Below are positions 1 through 12,000 of a stretch of 21,332 bases of DNA, in pieces. Below the pieces are notes generated by a model that was not told the DNA's origin, made no database searches, and saw nothing but the letters and a program-made list of their open reading frames with translations. The position numbers were made by a program, and so were the translations under genes. Numbering within the stretch: position 1 is the stretch's first letter; every line of letters starts with the position of its first letter. The stretch comes from an uncultured Bacteroidales bacterium (GTDB taxonomy: Bacteria; Bacteroidota; Bacteroidia; Bacteroidales; Paludibacteraceae). Location of the stretch: positions 1 to 21,332 of the forward strand of contig CALGHE010000006.1 in the NCBI GenBank assembly GCA_937915765.1. Reading direction: 5' to 3'.

Positions 1-1059
1 CAGAAGAACACTGACATTCAGGTTATCGGTTGCCCTAAGACTATCGACGGCGACTTGAAGAACGACATGATCGAAACTTCTTTCGGTTTCGACACTGCTT
101 GCAAGGTATATTCTGAAGTTATCGGAAACATCATGCGCGACGCTAACTCTGCAAAGAAATACTGGCACTTCATCAAGCTTATGGGACGTTCGGCTTCTCA
201 CATCGCTTTGGAATGCGGCTTGCAGACTCAGCCAAACATCTGTATCGTTTCTGAAGAGGTAGAAGCTAAGAAGATGACTTTGGGTCAGATTGTTGGCGAC
301 ATTGCAGAAACTGTGGCTGCTCGCGCTGCAAAGGGCAACAACTTCGGTGTTGTTCTTATCCCAGAAGGCTTGATCGAGTTCATTCCTGAAATGAAGGTTC
401 TTATCGCAGAATTGAACGACTTGCTTGCTCACGAATCAGACGTTAAGGCTGCTTTGGCTAAGCTTACTCCTGCAAGCGCGTCTGTTTACAACAGCCTTCC
501 AGAAGGAATCGCTAAACAGTTGACTTTGGACCGTGACCCTCACGGAAACGTTCAGGTTTCTTTGATCGAAACTGAAAAGCTGCTTATCGAAATGGTTGGC
601 AAGAAGTTGGCTGAAATGAAGGCTGAAGGCAAGTTCTCTGGAAAATTCTCTGGACTTGGACACTTCTTCGGTTACGAAGGTCGTTGCGCTGCCCCTTCAA
701 ACTTCGATGCAGACTACTGCTACTCTCTAGGCTTCAACGCTGCGCAGCTTATCGCAAGCGGAAAGACTGGTTACATGTCTTTGATCCGCAACACTACTGC
801 TCCTGCAGAACAGTGGATCGCTGGCGGTGTTCCTGTAACTATGATGATGAACATGGAACGTCGTCACGGCGAAATGAAGCCAGTTATCCGCAAAGCGTTG
901 GTTGAACTTGACGGCGCTCCGTTCAAGAAATTGGCAGACAACCGCGCTGACTGGGCAATCAACACAAGCTATGTTTACCCAGGCCCGATCCAGTACTTCG
1001 GCCCATCTGAAGTATGCGACCAGCCTACTAAGACTTTGATGCTTGAACAGGCTAAATAA
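1..1059 (+). CDS. pfp: Diphosphate--fructose-6-phosphate 1-phosphotransferase (PPi-PFK), 5' end outside window
   Basis: This enzyme reversibly phosphorylates fructose 6-phosphate to fructose 1,6-bisphosphate with pyrophosphate instead of ATP, a cytosolic glycolysis/gluconeogenesis step. The reading frame is open from base 1 and gives 352 residues before TAA at 1057-1059. The family in Bacteroidales is about 550 residues, so roughly 195 N-terminal residues, including the glycine-rich phosphate-binding start, lie outside. In window numbering, PKTIDGD (12-18) is the catalytic-loop motif, with Lys in the place typical of PPi-using enzymes and Asp16 as catalytic base. MGR (61-63) contacts the sugar phosphate, followed by PEG (121-123) and GYEGR (224-228). 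Codon choice is strongly biased (AAG, GAA, CTT/TTG), as expected of a highly expressed gene. An isolated TTG at 55 is internal and not a start. The gene is followed by a hairpin terminator and converges on truA. Assignment is firm. Confidence 0.97.
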   Translation, partial: QKNTDIQVIGCPKTIDGDLKNDMIETSFGFDTACKVYSEVIGNIMRDANSAKKYWHFIKLMGRSASHIALECGLQTQPNICIVSEEVEAKKMTLGQIVGDIAETVAARAAKGNNFGVVLIPEGLIEFIPEMKVLIAELNDLLAHESDVKAALAKLTPASASVYNSLPEGIAKQLTLDRDPHGNVQVSLIETEKLLIEMVGKKLAEMKAEGKFSGKFSGLGHFFGYEGRCAAPSNFDADYCYSLGFNAAQLIASGKTGYMSLIRNTTAPAEQWIAGGVPVTMMMNMERRHGEMKPVIRKALVELDGAPFKKLADNRADWAINTSYVYPGPIQYFGPSEVCDQPTKTLMLEQAK

Positions 1060-1084
1060 GCCGTTCGCAGCTTAGTTCATACAG

Positions 1085-1123
1085 AAAGAGAGATGCCGGA
1101 CCGGCATCTCTCTTTTAATTTTT
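1085..1123 (+). terminator. Intrinsic terminator of pfp, between convergent pfp and truA
   Basis: A near-perfect inverted repeat pairs 1085-1099 with 1101-1115 (arm core GAGAGATGCCGG), with the innermost bases forming a tiny loop. On the + strand it is followed by TTTT, AA, TTTTT, a good Rho-independent signal 25 bp after the pfp stop. On the - strand only TTT follows directly, so it may also act, more weakly, on truA transcripts. Confidence 0.88.
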
Positions 1124-1158
1124 CAAGCAACTCACAGCAACGACTTTAAAAGCGACAG

Positions 1159-1887
1159 CTAATACTCCACGTCCACCAGAAAAAGCCCTTGCGCCGGAGC
1201 GGAAGTGCCCGCCTTGCAACGGTCCTTGCACTCTATAATCTCACGGAAACGCTCAACAGAAACCTTGCCCCTGCCGACCTCGATGAGCGTTCCCACAATC
1301 GCCCGCACCATATTTCGCAAAAAACGGTTCGCCTTTATCGTGAAAACCCAATAATCACCCTCTCTGCTCCACTCCGCCTGCATCACGTCACAATCGTTGG
1401 TCTTCACATCAGTATGCAATTTGCTGAAACTTGTAAAATCAGTAAACTCCAAAAGTATTTTCGCCGCCTCGTTCATAAGTTCAAAATCAAGCGGATAAGA
1501 GATATATGCCGCGCATTCCTTAGAAAAAGGATTCTTGCATGTTGTGACATAATACTTATAAGTTCGGCTCTTTGCGTCAAACCGTGAGTGAGCGTCAGCC
1601 GCAACCTCTTTCAGTCCGCTCACAGCAATATCATAAGGCAGAAGGCTGTTCAGCCTTGACACCACATTCGCAGCGCCGCAGATCGGCTTAGACACATCAA
1701 AATGAGCCACCATAGACTTTGCATGCACCCCTGTGTCCGTACGGCCGGCGCCAGTAAGCTGCACAGGCTCCCTAAGCACCAGAGACATCGCTTTCTCCAT
1801 TGTCTCCTGCACAGAAACTGCGTTCGGCTGAATCTGCCAACCATGATAATTTGTTCCGTTATAAGAAAAATATATAAAATAGCGCAT
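1159..1887 (-). CDS. truA: tRNA pseudouridine(38-40) synthase TruA
   Basis: TruA converts uridines 38-40 in the anticodon stem-loop of many tRNAs to pseudouridine in the cytosol. The 242-residue product has the family's usual length. It opens with the RNA-binding start strand and YHGWQIQPN (14-22). It carries the catalytic-Asp motif GRTDTGVHA (48-56, Asp51), HSRFDA (100-105), the conserved Tyr110 in RTYKYY, and the C-terminal FLRNMVRAIVGT helix. The frame stays open to 1977, but those 30 extra codons run through a terminator and a promoter and have no family counterpart. The ATG at 1887, giving the canonical MRYF start, is therefore chosen. No Shine-Dalgarno sequence is obvious, which is normal in Bacteroidota. 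It lies downstream of the porP-like gene but is separated from it by a terminator and has its own promoter, so it is probably monocistronic. The TAG stop is at 1159-1161. Confidence 0.97.
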   Translation of the reverse strand: MRYFIYFSYNGTNYHGWQIQPNAVSVQETMEKAMSLVLREPVQLTGAGRTDTGVHAKSMVAHFDVSKPICGAANVVSRLNSLLPYDIAVSGLKEVAADAHSRFDAKSRTYKYYVTTCKNPFSKECAAYISYPLDFELMNEAAKILLEFTDFTSFSKLHTDVKTNDCDVMQAEWSREGDYWVFTIKANRFLRNMVRAIVGTLIEVGRGKVSVERFREIIECKDRCKAGTSAPAQGLFLVDVEY

Positions 1888-1911
1888 CTTAAAAAAACTG
1901 AAATAACGCAA

Positions 1912-1943
1912 CAAAAATAATACAAAAAAAGAGAAAAGACAAA
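1912..1943 (-). promoter_or_regulatory. Bacteroides-type promoter of truA
   Basis: On the - strand a TTTG (-33 element, 1943-1940) is followed by 20 bp and then TATTTTTG (1919-1912), an exact match to the -7 consensus TAnnTTTG with the preferred 19-21 bp spacing. Transcription would begin near 1905, leaving a leader of about 18 nt before the truA ATG at 1887. The promoter also supports that start codon over the upstream in-frame ATG at 1977, which lies before the promoter. Confidence 0.75.
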
Positions 1944-1971
1944 AGGCAGACACCCGAGAGTATCTGCCTTT
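1924..1971 (-). terminator. Intrinsic terminator of the giant-adhesin/porP operon
   Basis: On the - strand, AAAGGCAGA (1971-1963) and TCTGCCTTT (1950-1942) form a 9-bp stem with a 12-nt loop. A long T-rich tract (1944-1924: TTTT, G, TCTTTTCTC, TTTTTTT) follows. It begins 22 bp after the TAA of the porP-like gene, so it should end the adhesin-porP transcript. Its tail contains the -33 element of the truA promoter. Confidence 0.85.
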
Positions 1972-1993
1972 GTTCATAAGCCTCTAAGCCACA

Positions 1994-3001
1994 TTACCAG
2001 TAAATGATAGGGCAAGAGTATTTGTAATGTCTGTCAGGGAGCACATAGATGAACGACAGTTCATGAGACCATGAGCCATTACCCTTTTTAGACGTGTACA
2101 AGTCGTAAATGTAATAGGCCTGAAAACCTTTGTAAGTTGCGCCCACCATGAACGAAACCGTATTAAGCCTTGAGTACACATCATTAAAGTCGTGCTTGTA
2201 AGAGATACCGAACAGCACAGGAGCCATCATCGCGCCGACCCCAGCGTAAAGCTGCTTGTAGGCATACTTCACATTATTAGCAACGAAATCCTGCTGCTGA
2301 TAAGACAACGACCCGAACACATAACTGCTAGACAAGCTACGGCGTCCCCACAAACCAGCGCGCGACTCAAGGTCGTGCAGATAATTTGCATGGAAGACAT
2401 AACGGCGACCGAGGTAATTTGCCTCCTCATCATTAAAGCCGTTGTTAGGCTCTGCAATGTGATAAATAGAAGCACCTACAGTCAACAAGTTTTCCACCAC
2501 AAAAGCGGCTCCGACAGAGAAGTCAAGGAACGCATTTTTGTAACTTTCCAGACTTTCCAGAGAGCTTGGCACAATAACACCTTCTTTCACATATTGGTCG
2601 TCAAAAACCAAATCATCATCAAGAACATTGTACATAAACGAGCCCTGAACCCCAAGACGGACATAATATCCGTCTTGAAGTCTAATATTGTGGCTATAAA
2701 CTGCCGAGAACTCATTGTTCTTGATTACCCCGGCTTGATTGTCATGTACGTAAGAGACTCCGACCGACCCTATCTGGCGATAGAAGTTCTGGTCATAAGT
2801 GAGCCTAATCGTATTGTACTTGTTCTTCAACGAAGGCCATTGCATCCTGTAGTCCAAACCGAAACGCATTGCGTTAGCGTTACCGGCAAGCGACGGGTTC
2901 AGATTATACGGCACAACATTATGATTAGTGAACGTATAGTCCTGGGCCATTGCTGTACCTGACAGCAACAAAGAGGCCAAAATAAATATAATCTTTTTCA
3001 T
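1994..3001 (-). CDS. PorP/SprF-family type IX secretion outer-membrane protein
   Basis: This 335-residue protein belongs to the PorP/SprF family: outer-membrane beta-barrels that work with the type IX secretion machinery to export, and probably hold, individual type B cargo proteins. It has a clear signal peptide (KK, hydrophobic core, cleavage after AMA at residue 19, leaving an N-terminal Gln). Family hallmarks follow: NPSLAG (35-40) and YRMQWPS (51-57). The rest is alternating aromatic/hydrophobic strands typical of a barrel, ending in the aromatic residue W335. Length fits the family (about 300-350). The ATG lies 7 bp after the stop of the giant gene, with a short GGA before it, so the two are co-transcribed and perhaps translationally coupled. 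SprF of Flavobacterium johnsoniae sits beside sprB in the same way and is specifically needed for SprB secretion. By analogy this is the dedicated partner of the neighbouring cargo, which is inference. I leave the symbol blank because several paralogues usually exist per genome. Confidence 0.9.
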   Translation of the reverse strand: MKKIIFILASLLLSGTAMAQDYTFTNHNVVPYNLNPSLAGNANAMRFGLDYRMQWPSLKNKYNTIRLTYDQNFYRQIGSVGVSYVHDNQAGVIKNNEFSAVYSHNIRLQDGYYVRLGVQGSFMYNVLDDDLVFDDQYVKEGVIVPSSLESLESYKNAFLDFSVGAAFVVENLLTVGASIYHIAEPNNGFNDEEANYLGRRYVFHANYLHDLESRAGLWGRRSLSSSYVFGSLSYQQQDFVANNVKYAYKQLYAGVGAMMAPVLFGISYKHDFNDVYSRLNTVSFMVGATYKGFQAYYIYDLYTSKKGNGSWSHELSFIYVLPDRHYKYSCPIIYW

Positions 3002-3008
3002 GTCCGTA

Positions 3009-6000
3009 TTATCTTACAATGGTTACCGATCCTTTTCTTTCTCCCTTTTTACTCAACGTAGCTGAGTTATTGTCATACCAGACAGTCCATCCATACACAC
3101 CTGTAGGACAAGGTTCACCCTTATAGTTACCATCCCATTCGTCTTCGATGCCCTTACCTTCAAAGATAACTTCACCCATACGGTTGTAAATTACGTATGT
3201 GAAATTTTCGATAAAGTCACCGCCATGGAACATGAACTTATCATTCAGACCGTCACCGTCTGGTGTGAACGCTTCAGCAGCCCAGAAATCTTTCCACTTG
3301 TAAACCCAACCAGAACCTTCCTGGATACATCCATGTTCATCAACACTTCGAACCTTAACTTCGAACGAATCCTTAAGTGGCAAGTCATACTTGTAAACCA
3401 AACCGCCAGCAGTATTATTTCCTGCAGTTACAGGATCCAAACCTTCGCCAGGAGTCCAAGTCCAAACAGCACTTTCATGATCTGGAATCTTTCCTGCAAA
3501 ACGAACTTCAGTATTAGATTCGTCAATGCAGTTAGGATTGATAACGAACTGCATAGGTTCAAGTTCACGCTGAGCGATAGTCCTAGTAACCGAAGTCTGA
3601 CAACCCTTTTCATCAGTACCGACCACGGTAACAACAACATCTTCACCTTCGTTAAGAACAGCCCAGAAGTTCTGTTTGTCCGAGTTATAGATGTCGATAT
3701 CCGCAACAGCAGGAACACTGCTCCATTCGTAAGAAACTGCACCTGTAGCGCTGAAGTAAACAGAGTCTGGCTGACCAGGACAAACCATATCGTTCAGCTT
3801 ATTTGTTCCCATCGTTACCATTGGCGGTTCTACAACAAGAACTGTTCTCTTGACTGTAGAGTCGCAACCATGTTCATTAGTAGCGGTAACAGTGTAATAA
3901 GTTGACTTATTAGGAGCGACTTCTATCACCTTTTCTGTTTCGCCAGTGCTCCATTCAAACGTTACGCCAGCACCAGCCGTTGCGCGAAGTTCGCCAACAG
4001 AACCACGACAAATGAATTCCGGCATATCAACTTCCAAGTTAGGAACCGCATTAACCATTATCGGAATTTCTCTTTCAGCCTTACAATTAGACATATAGCC
4101 TTCAAGTATCAACTTAGTTTCAACATCCGGCTTGAATGTGTAACGAGCCTTGTCAGAAAGAAGATTTCCGTCAACATCTCTCCAGTTGTACATGCCTGCG
4201 CCATCAGCAAGAAGGCTTACTTCATCGCCAAGACACACAACAGTATCGCCATGGAAACTCAACACTGGTATTTCAGTCACATTAACTGTAAACTCAGCCT
4301 TAGTCACGCAACCGTTAACATCGATACCCTCTGCAGTGAACGTAGTCTTTTCACTCACATGAGGCTTAATGTTTTCGCCCACGTTTCCGTTGCTCCAGTT
4401 GAAAGCAGTGAAGCCTTCAGCATCCACAACATAAACTTCAGCCTGAGAACCAGCGCATACATTAGACGTACCAGCAAGATTCAAAGGAGTTCTCTGATTA
4501 ACAACAACCGGAATCTCCATAGAAGTCACACAACCGTTTCCGTCTTTACCTGTCAAGGTGTAAGTTGCAGACACAAGAGGTTTAGCCTCCATCTTATCAC
4601 CATTGTCGCCGTTGCTCCATGAGAATGTGCAACCTTCAGGAGCGCTATGTCCGAACAATATCAAAGAATCGCCAGAACAAATTTCGCTGTCTCCGCTGTA
4701 CGACAAAGAAGGAAGCATATTGACAGTAACCTCGATGTCCATAGAGTCCACACAATTGTTGTTAGAAGTACCAATCACACGGTAAATAGTATCCTGTTCA
4801 GGAGTATGTTTGTAACGGTTACCCGCAACCAAACTTCCGTCAGGCTGTCTCCAGCCGTATGTAGCAGCGCCAAACACGGTAATGTCAGCCTCTTCGCCAT
4901 CACAAAGGATTACCTTGCTACCATTTGCAACGCCCAATACAGGGAGAGGCTTAACCTTAACCTTAACCACAGCTTCTGCGTCACAACTAGTTTCCGTATC
5001 CTTACCCCTAACAGTAAGAGACGTGTCTGACGTAATTATAGGCCTTACAGTCTCGCTTGACGATCCAAGTTCCACCCATTCGTAAGCCGCAGCACCAACA
5101 GCCGTAAATTTAGCCTCTGTACCGTAGCAAACAGTTCGTTCTCCCTCTACCTCAATTGTAGGCTTCGCATTAACTGTCACCGGAATTTCCAGAGTGTTCT
5201 TACAATAAATCTGTTCTCCATTTTCATCCAGCAACACAACCGAACCAGTCAAATAGATTTCCTGACTTGACAATGGAGTCATTCTCATTGTATCACCAAG
5301 CTCTCCAGAGACAGAGCCTGCGCTCCAAGAGAACTCAACCTTATCTTCTTCGTTCACATTAGTAGCCTTAGCTATAAGTTCAAGCACTTCGCCCTGACAG
5401 ATTGGCTTCAAGCCTTCTGTATGAAGGATTGGAGGAGTCTGAACAGACAACGGCACGTGGATAGTGTCAGTACATCCTTTAAGAGTACCAGACATCACAA
5501 GCACCTCGTCAGTCGCAGCCTCGAACGAAATCTGGTCGCCCACCTTAGCTGTGTCATTACCATAATAGTCGTTTTCGTCCATGAACCAAGCGTAAGTGTT
5601 AGCACCCTGTCCGTGCAAAGAGAAGACGCCGCCCTTACAGATTTCCTTAGTTCCGCGAACGTACAACTTAGGAAGAGCCTTTGGCTTAACAGTGAACGAA
5701 GCCTCTGCAGGACAGTTCAAACTTGTGTAACCAGTTACCTTCAAAGTGTAATCTTCTTCAGTCATGGTCAAATCGCCAGAAGTTGCTTCTGTAGAGTGAT
5801 TAGACCAAGCGAAGCTTTCGAAGTTGTCTTTAGTATCATCAGTAACCTTCATCTGGAAATCTTCTCCCACACAAGCGAATGTAGGAGCGTCAATCTTGAT
5901 TGTAGGAGTAGGCAACACTTTGACATTGATAGCCTGAGTTGTCTTACAACCATTAGCGCCAGTACCAGTTACAGTATAATGAGTGCTTCTAGTAGGCACC

Positions 6001-9000
6001 ACAGTCAATCTGTCAGTAGTGCTTCCGCCTGTCCACTGATAAGTGTCAGCACCCTTCATTGTGATATCCAAAGTCTGCTTCTGACAAAGCAAGATAGAGT
6101 CTGCAGTTTCGTTCAGCTCATATTCACCTTCCCAGAACAAGATTGGAGCCTCTTTCGCAGTGATGTCGACATCCAACGAAGAAACACAACCCTCTTTAGA
6201 TTTACCCCACAACGTGTAAGTAGTGTTACCGTTCAGCTTAGTAGTTGCAAGATTACCCATAGCGATAGTATCCTTGCCGATAGACCACGCATAGTAGTCA
6301 CCGCCACCAACACCAGTACCCGAACCTCTCAACGTTGCAGTGTTACCGTCGCAGAACTCAGTATCGCCATTATAAGCAAGCACCGGAAGATCTACCATTG
6401 TAACCTTGAACGAAACTTCGCTTTCACATCCGTTACCATCCTTACCAACTACAGTGAACAAAGAGTCTTTCGTGATAGTGGCTTTGATAGTGTCCTTGCG
6501 CGAGCCTGTGCTCCACTTGTAAGATTCAGCACCAGTAACGTGCAACTCTGCAACCTCTCTGTAACAGATTCTGTCCTGATCTTTTTCGATATCGATAACG
6601 ACATCAGGCAGTGTGTTCATCTTGAACGTGAACTCTTCCTGAACAGAACATCCGTTTGCACCTTCACCAGTAATGAAATAAGTCATAAGTCCATCAGCCT
6701 TTTCATCGACATAAGTAGCACCATTAGCACCCTTAGTTCCGTCAGGCATAATGTAAGAGACTGCATTACCGCCAACAACGAGCTTCACAGGCGAACCTTC
6801 GCAATAAGTCAGTTCTTCATCTTCAGCATAGTTTGTCAGATAAACTATAGGAGAAGGAATTGTCCTTACCGGAATTTCGAGAGTGTTCACACAACCGTTC
6901 AAAGTACCAGTCACCTTATAGATGGTATCCTTAACCGGTTTGTCCTTGATAGTTGAGCTAACCTTTCCATTTTCCTGAGTGACAGAAGCTCCGCCGCTAT
7001 TGATATAAGCGTACAGATCGTTCTTCATACAGATGTCTATTATTTCAGGAGTAGAAGGATCGTTGTCACTGCCCTTAGCATCGAACGTCAACGTAGGGAG
7101 CGGCTTCTTTGTCACTTCAAAGAACAGCGTATCCACACAACCCACAGAGTCTTTCACAGAAGCGAAGTATTTGTCAACACCAGCCTCAAAAGCAGTAATT
7201 TCCAACTCAGAATCAAGGTCTATCGCTCTCTTAGCATCTTTGTCGAAGCCCCAATTATAAGAGTAATTTTCCTCATCATTAGCAGGGTCAACAGCAAAAG
7301 CGTTAAGCACGATGCTTTCATTCACGCACACATATTTGTCTCCGCTCACCGTAAACTCTGGTTTGCTAGTAAATTTGATGTCTGCATAAGTTCTCGAAGT
7401 CTGACAGTTCGTCGTTGTGTCAATACCAAGCAAGACATACTTCGCTTCATTTGAAGTCGGAACAAACGAAATGACCTTCTTTCCGTTTTCATCAGGAATA
7501 ACAGCGTCACCACGCCACAAGAACGAGTCTGCTCCGATAGGCTCTAACGTCACAAGCGAACCTTCGCAGACAACCCTTTTACCAACAACATCAATCACAG
7601 GATTATTCTTATGATTAACCACGATAGTACGCGATGCTTCACAACCTGTAATATAACCAGTCACCACAAATGTGGCAGATGTTGCAATAGTAGTATCCAA
7701 AGAGGTGAAATTAGTATCAACTTTTTCTCTGTGATTCCACTTAAACGTGTTCGCTCCACTAACAATCTGCAAATTCAATTTAGAGCCATCACAAACATCC
7801 ACATAAGCAATGCCTAAGTCATTAAACTCAAGTTTTCCGTCGCCCATTGGCTTGCCAAAGTCTATGTTTGACGCAATTTCAAATGTAGGAGAAGACACAA
7901 CATCCACCAGATGTCTTGCTGTTCCCACGCATCCATAAGACGTACCCGCAGAAACGGTAAACCACACATCCTTGTCTGCTATTACCGCTTTAATATCCTG
8001 CCCTGACAAGTTAAATTTCGCATCAACATCATTGCTCCATGTGAAAGATGTAACATCTTCGTCATCTGTGACCGCTTTAAGAGGCAAAGCCACATTAGCA
8101 CAAGTCTGATCTTCCGCTTCAATTCTCACGACAGGAGTTTTCTTTACTACAATATCAAAGACACCTGTACTTGGGCAAGTCTTTTGAGTCGCTGGGTCAA
8201 TCACCAAACCTGTCACAGAAATCTGCTTAGTACCAGGTTCATTCATCACAACCTCCATAAACTCATTGTTATCTCCAGATGATTGACCTGTACCCCATGT
8301 ATAAGAATCAGCTCCAATAGCTTTAACCTTTAGCATGTCATTCTGACAAAGAGTTGTATTACCATTAATAGCAACAACCGGTTTTCTCAACACCTTGATT
8401 TCTTTTGTAGCATAAGCAGCACAACCTTCTTCAGAATAACCCATTGCATAAAACTCTCTGGAATTCTTCAATGGAGTGCTATGATACAATGTGCCAGCGG
8501 CAAACGTATCCTTTCCATTCCAAACCACATCCGTCACCTGACTGTTTGCAGACGCTTTCAACTTAACAATTTCATCTTCACAAACAACATCGACTCCGTT
8601 ATCAGTCACAATTTCGAACTTCGGAGTAGGAACACTCCGGATGTCAAAGTTGACCGAACCGACACAATTGTAAGCGTCATAACCAGTTACAAACACTGTG
8701 AGATCTTTATCGCCGACTCTTGGCTGATAATTATCACCACCACCCTTATTGTCCTGTTTATCTCCATTCTCATCATAGTAACCCCATACATAATTGACTG
8801 CACCTGTTGCGGTCAAATCTGCGTAAGTGTTGTTGCAGACAGTGTTGTCTCCTTCGATACTAACTTTAGGATTTTCTCTAACCTTAACCATTACAACCTT
8901 TTCTGCTTTACAAACCGTAGGGTCTGTCGGAATCGTCGCTGTAACCTTATAAGATTCATCCTTTGAAACATCATTCAATATCAAACGCCACGGTTCTGCA

Positions 9001-12000
9001 GGATCTGCCGCATTATTAGGAGCATTCCATTGGAACTGAAGTCCGTCAACATCAGAAGACGCCATTAGATCCAACGTGCCTTCTCTACAGACAATAACAT
9101 CACCGCTAATAGCTATAGCCGGAGCGGCCTTAATAGTCACAGGAATAACAAGTTCCTTGGTACATTCTTCCAACGTACCCTTAACCCTATAAATTCCGTT
9201 TGACTTAGTTGGCACTGCCAACTGATTAGTTGTTACTGTCGGATCAAAATCCCAAACATGCGAATTCTCATCAGCCCCACTAACCTTAAGCACCAACGGC
9301 TCGTTTTCACAGACTTCAATAGGGGTTGGATTTGTAATTACAAAATTGAAATCATCCGGATCCTGCCCTTTAATTTCGATAGAATCCTTTACACGACACT
9401 TGTTTCTGTCTGTTGCTTCCACTGTTATGAACTGAGACTCACTCATAATCAACTTCTCTGTCGTTTCTCCAGACTGATATGTTGACCAATAGAATTTAGT
9501 ATAGTCTCCTTCATCATAAAGCACTTTAAGCACAGCCTTGTCTCCGAAACATACAGTTGGCTTCTGAGCTTCAATTTTCAAGTCATATTTATCCAAGACT
9601 GTCACATCCTTAGTTACAGTTGTAGAGCACTTGAATTCATCATCACCCTTCTTGTACACAACTTTAGTACCCGTCACGCTGAAAGACAGCGTGTCATTGT
9701 ACGATTGCGGAGTGACTTTAATCGAAGATTCTTTTATACCTTCGACACCAAGACCTCCCCACTCATATTCATCTGCACCAAGAGCAGTCATCTTGATTTC
9801 CTGGTCAGGACAATAAACATTAGCCGCCGCTATACTAACCGTAGGAGCAGCAAAAACAGTCAACCCGATTGTAGTGTCTGCCGTACAAGTCAAAGTTCCT
9901 CCTGCATCGTACTCTTTTTCAGCGAATGCACGGATTGTATATTCATTGCGCATACCCGCCACAAAATCCGTAATCTGATCTCCATCCTTAATTTCCTCTG
10001 CCGAATAGTCATTAAACACAGAACCTCCGCTCATAAAATAATACGTTGCGTCATTACTCAAAGCAAGCTGTACATTTGTTGCATTCGAACAAATTGTGTC
10101 TCCTCGTTTGTCTCCTGATTTGAAATAAGCGCCTATAATCGGTTTTGCTTTGACATTGATTGTGACCTGCGCAGTCGCTTCACAACCAACACCTCTTTCA
10201 ACACCAGTCAACGTATATTTCGTTGTCTTGAACAAATGAGGAATCTCACAAACATCATTCAAACTCACCTCTTTACCAGATTCGGCTTCAGTCCAAACCC
10301 ACGTCACTTTATTCTGAGACGAAACTGTATTATTTTTAGGCATCAATTTCACATACGAACCTTCGCACACAGTGTTATCCGTTTTCTTTGCTGAAGATTC
10401 AATAGAAATATCTGGAGCATGATGAATGTCATATTCCAATTTGGCCGTATTTACACATCCGTCCAAAGTTGCAGTTACCGCAACTGAATTACCTAGCTGT
10501 CCGACTTCAATCGGCAATACGTCTCCAGGCTGACTCTGCGGTGATGTCCATGCAAAATCAACTCCATTGTATTCAGACACAGCTCTAAACTCTACATCAC
10601 TGCCAAAACAAGCCGTAGTCGGAGATTTAGTTACAGGGTCAAGAGGACCTCTTATCGTAATTGTCGGCAAAGGCTTGACGCTAATTTTGAAGTCCTTCGT
10701 TGCACTACATCCGTTTGTACCGTCAACAGTAACTTTGTACTGAACATCACTTGTACCTTTATCGAATGCATTAGTTTGGAAGAACGCGCCGTCAGCTTCA
10801 ACCATCTGCCCATTAGAGTAATAAGACCAAGTAGTTCCTGACAAGGCCACATTACCTCCATCCTGAACCGCAACCAGATCTGCGTAAGCACCCTCGCAGA
10901 TTTTCACCACACCATTGTTATCTGCAAAGATGTCTGCATCTCCATTCTTAACAGTAAACTTAGGCAATTCATTCTTGTCGATATCCTTAGTCACATTACT
11001 GAAGCACAAATTATTGACATCCGTAACCTTCAGATTTACAGTAACCTTACCGTCCACATCAGAAACAATTGCTTCCGACTTATTACCAAGACCTTTGTTT
11101 ACACCTGCCTTTGTATAGCTCCACTCATACTCAATATTTTCAGGGAAGCCTTGACAGTTTTCAAACGTAGCATTAGGGTCATTGCATGCTTTAAGCACAA
11201 CCTCTTCAGTCACATCACAAACTGCATCCCTGTCGCTCTTGATGTAAGCCACCGGAAGCGGATTTGCAATAAACTCAACCCATGTTTCTGCGATACATCC
11301 TTCGCCGTCTTTTGCATAAACATACGTCTTATAGGCGTTATCCTGCCTTCCTGTAAGCTGCAATCCCTTCTCTGCATTAGCATCAAAATCTGTATTATTC
11401 AGTCCCCAAGCATACACATAACCACTGCCAGAACCTCCGGACGCTTTCGCTTTCAGACTCAGGTTGTCTCCCTCGCAAGCGTTTCTTGTCTGTCCCTGCA
11501 AGTTATCACCTAAACCTTTTCCTGTCTCTTCAATTGCAATCACCGGAGCTGGTCTAACATTAACATTGAATGTCACCTTATCAGACATACATTGTCCTGT
11601 AAAACCATATACCTCGAACGTGTGAGGCCTTGACAGCAGCTTTCTATACGACGGATTTTTACCTGAAATTGGGTCAGACTCATCCACATAGAAGAGATCT
11701 GCACCTCCCAAAGTCAATACAGCATCTGTATTAGGACAGATCATATTATCTCCGGACACCGTTATTGTTGGACGAGCCACAACATTCAATGTCACAGTAG
11801 CATCACTTTTACAAGACATGTCATCTGTCGCTTCTACAGTATATGTCAAAGCCAGAGGGAAATTTTCTCCAGAATTATTATCCGGCAATCTAACGAAGTG
11901 GTCTGTCTGACTACCAATCACATTTCCAGCCTGATCCTTCCATACGCACGTTGCCTTTGTCGCTGGAGAGCTAAACTGCACTCGGGCGCTCAGCTTGGCC

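Noticed and set aside
1888..1977. N-terminal extension of TruA starting at 1977
   Set aside because: The 30 added residues are Phe/Leu-rich translation of a terminator and promoter region and absent from the family. The mapped promoter elements lie inside it.
2192..2962. 256-codon open frame on the + strand
   Set aside because: Codon-aligned antisense shadow of the porP-like gene, with no recognisable protein features.
5421..6956. 511-codon open frame on the + strand
   Set aside because: It is exactly antisense and codon-aligned to the giant gene. Its translation is a Ser/Arg/Thr-rich sequence with no domain, signal peptide or family pattern, while the opposite strand carries clear Ig-like domains.
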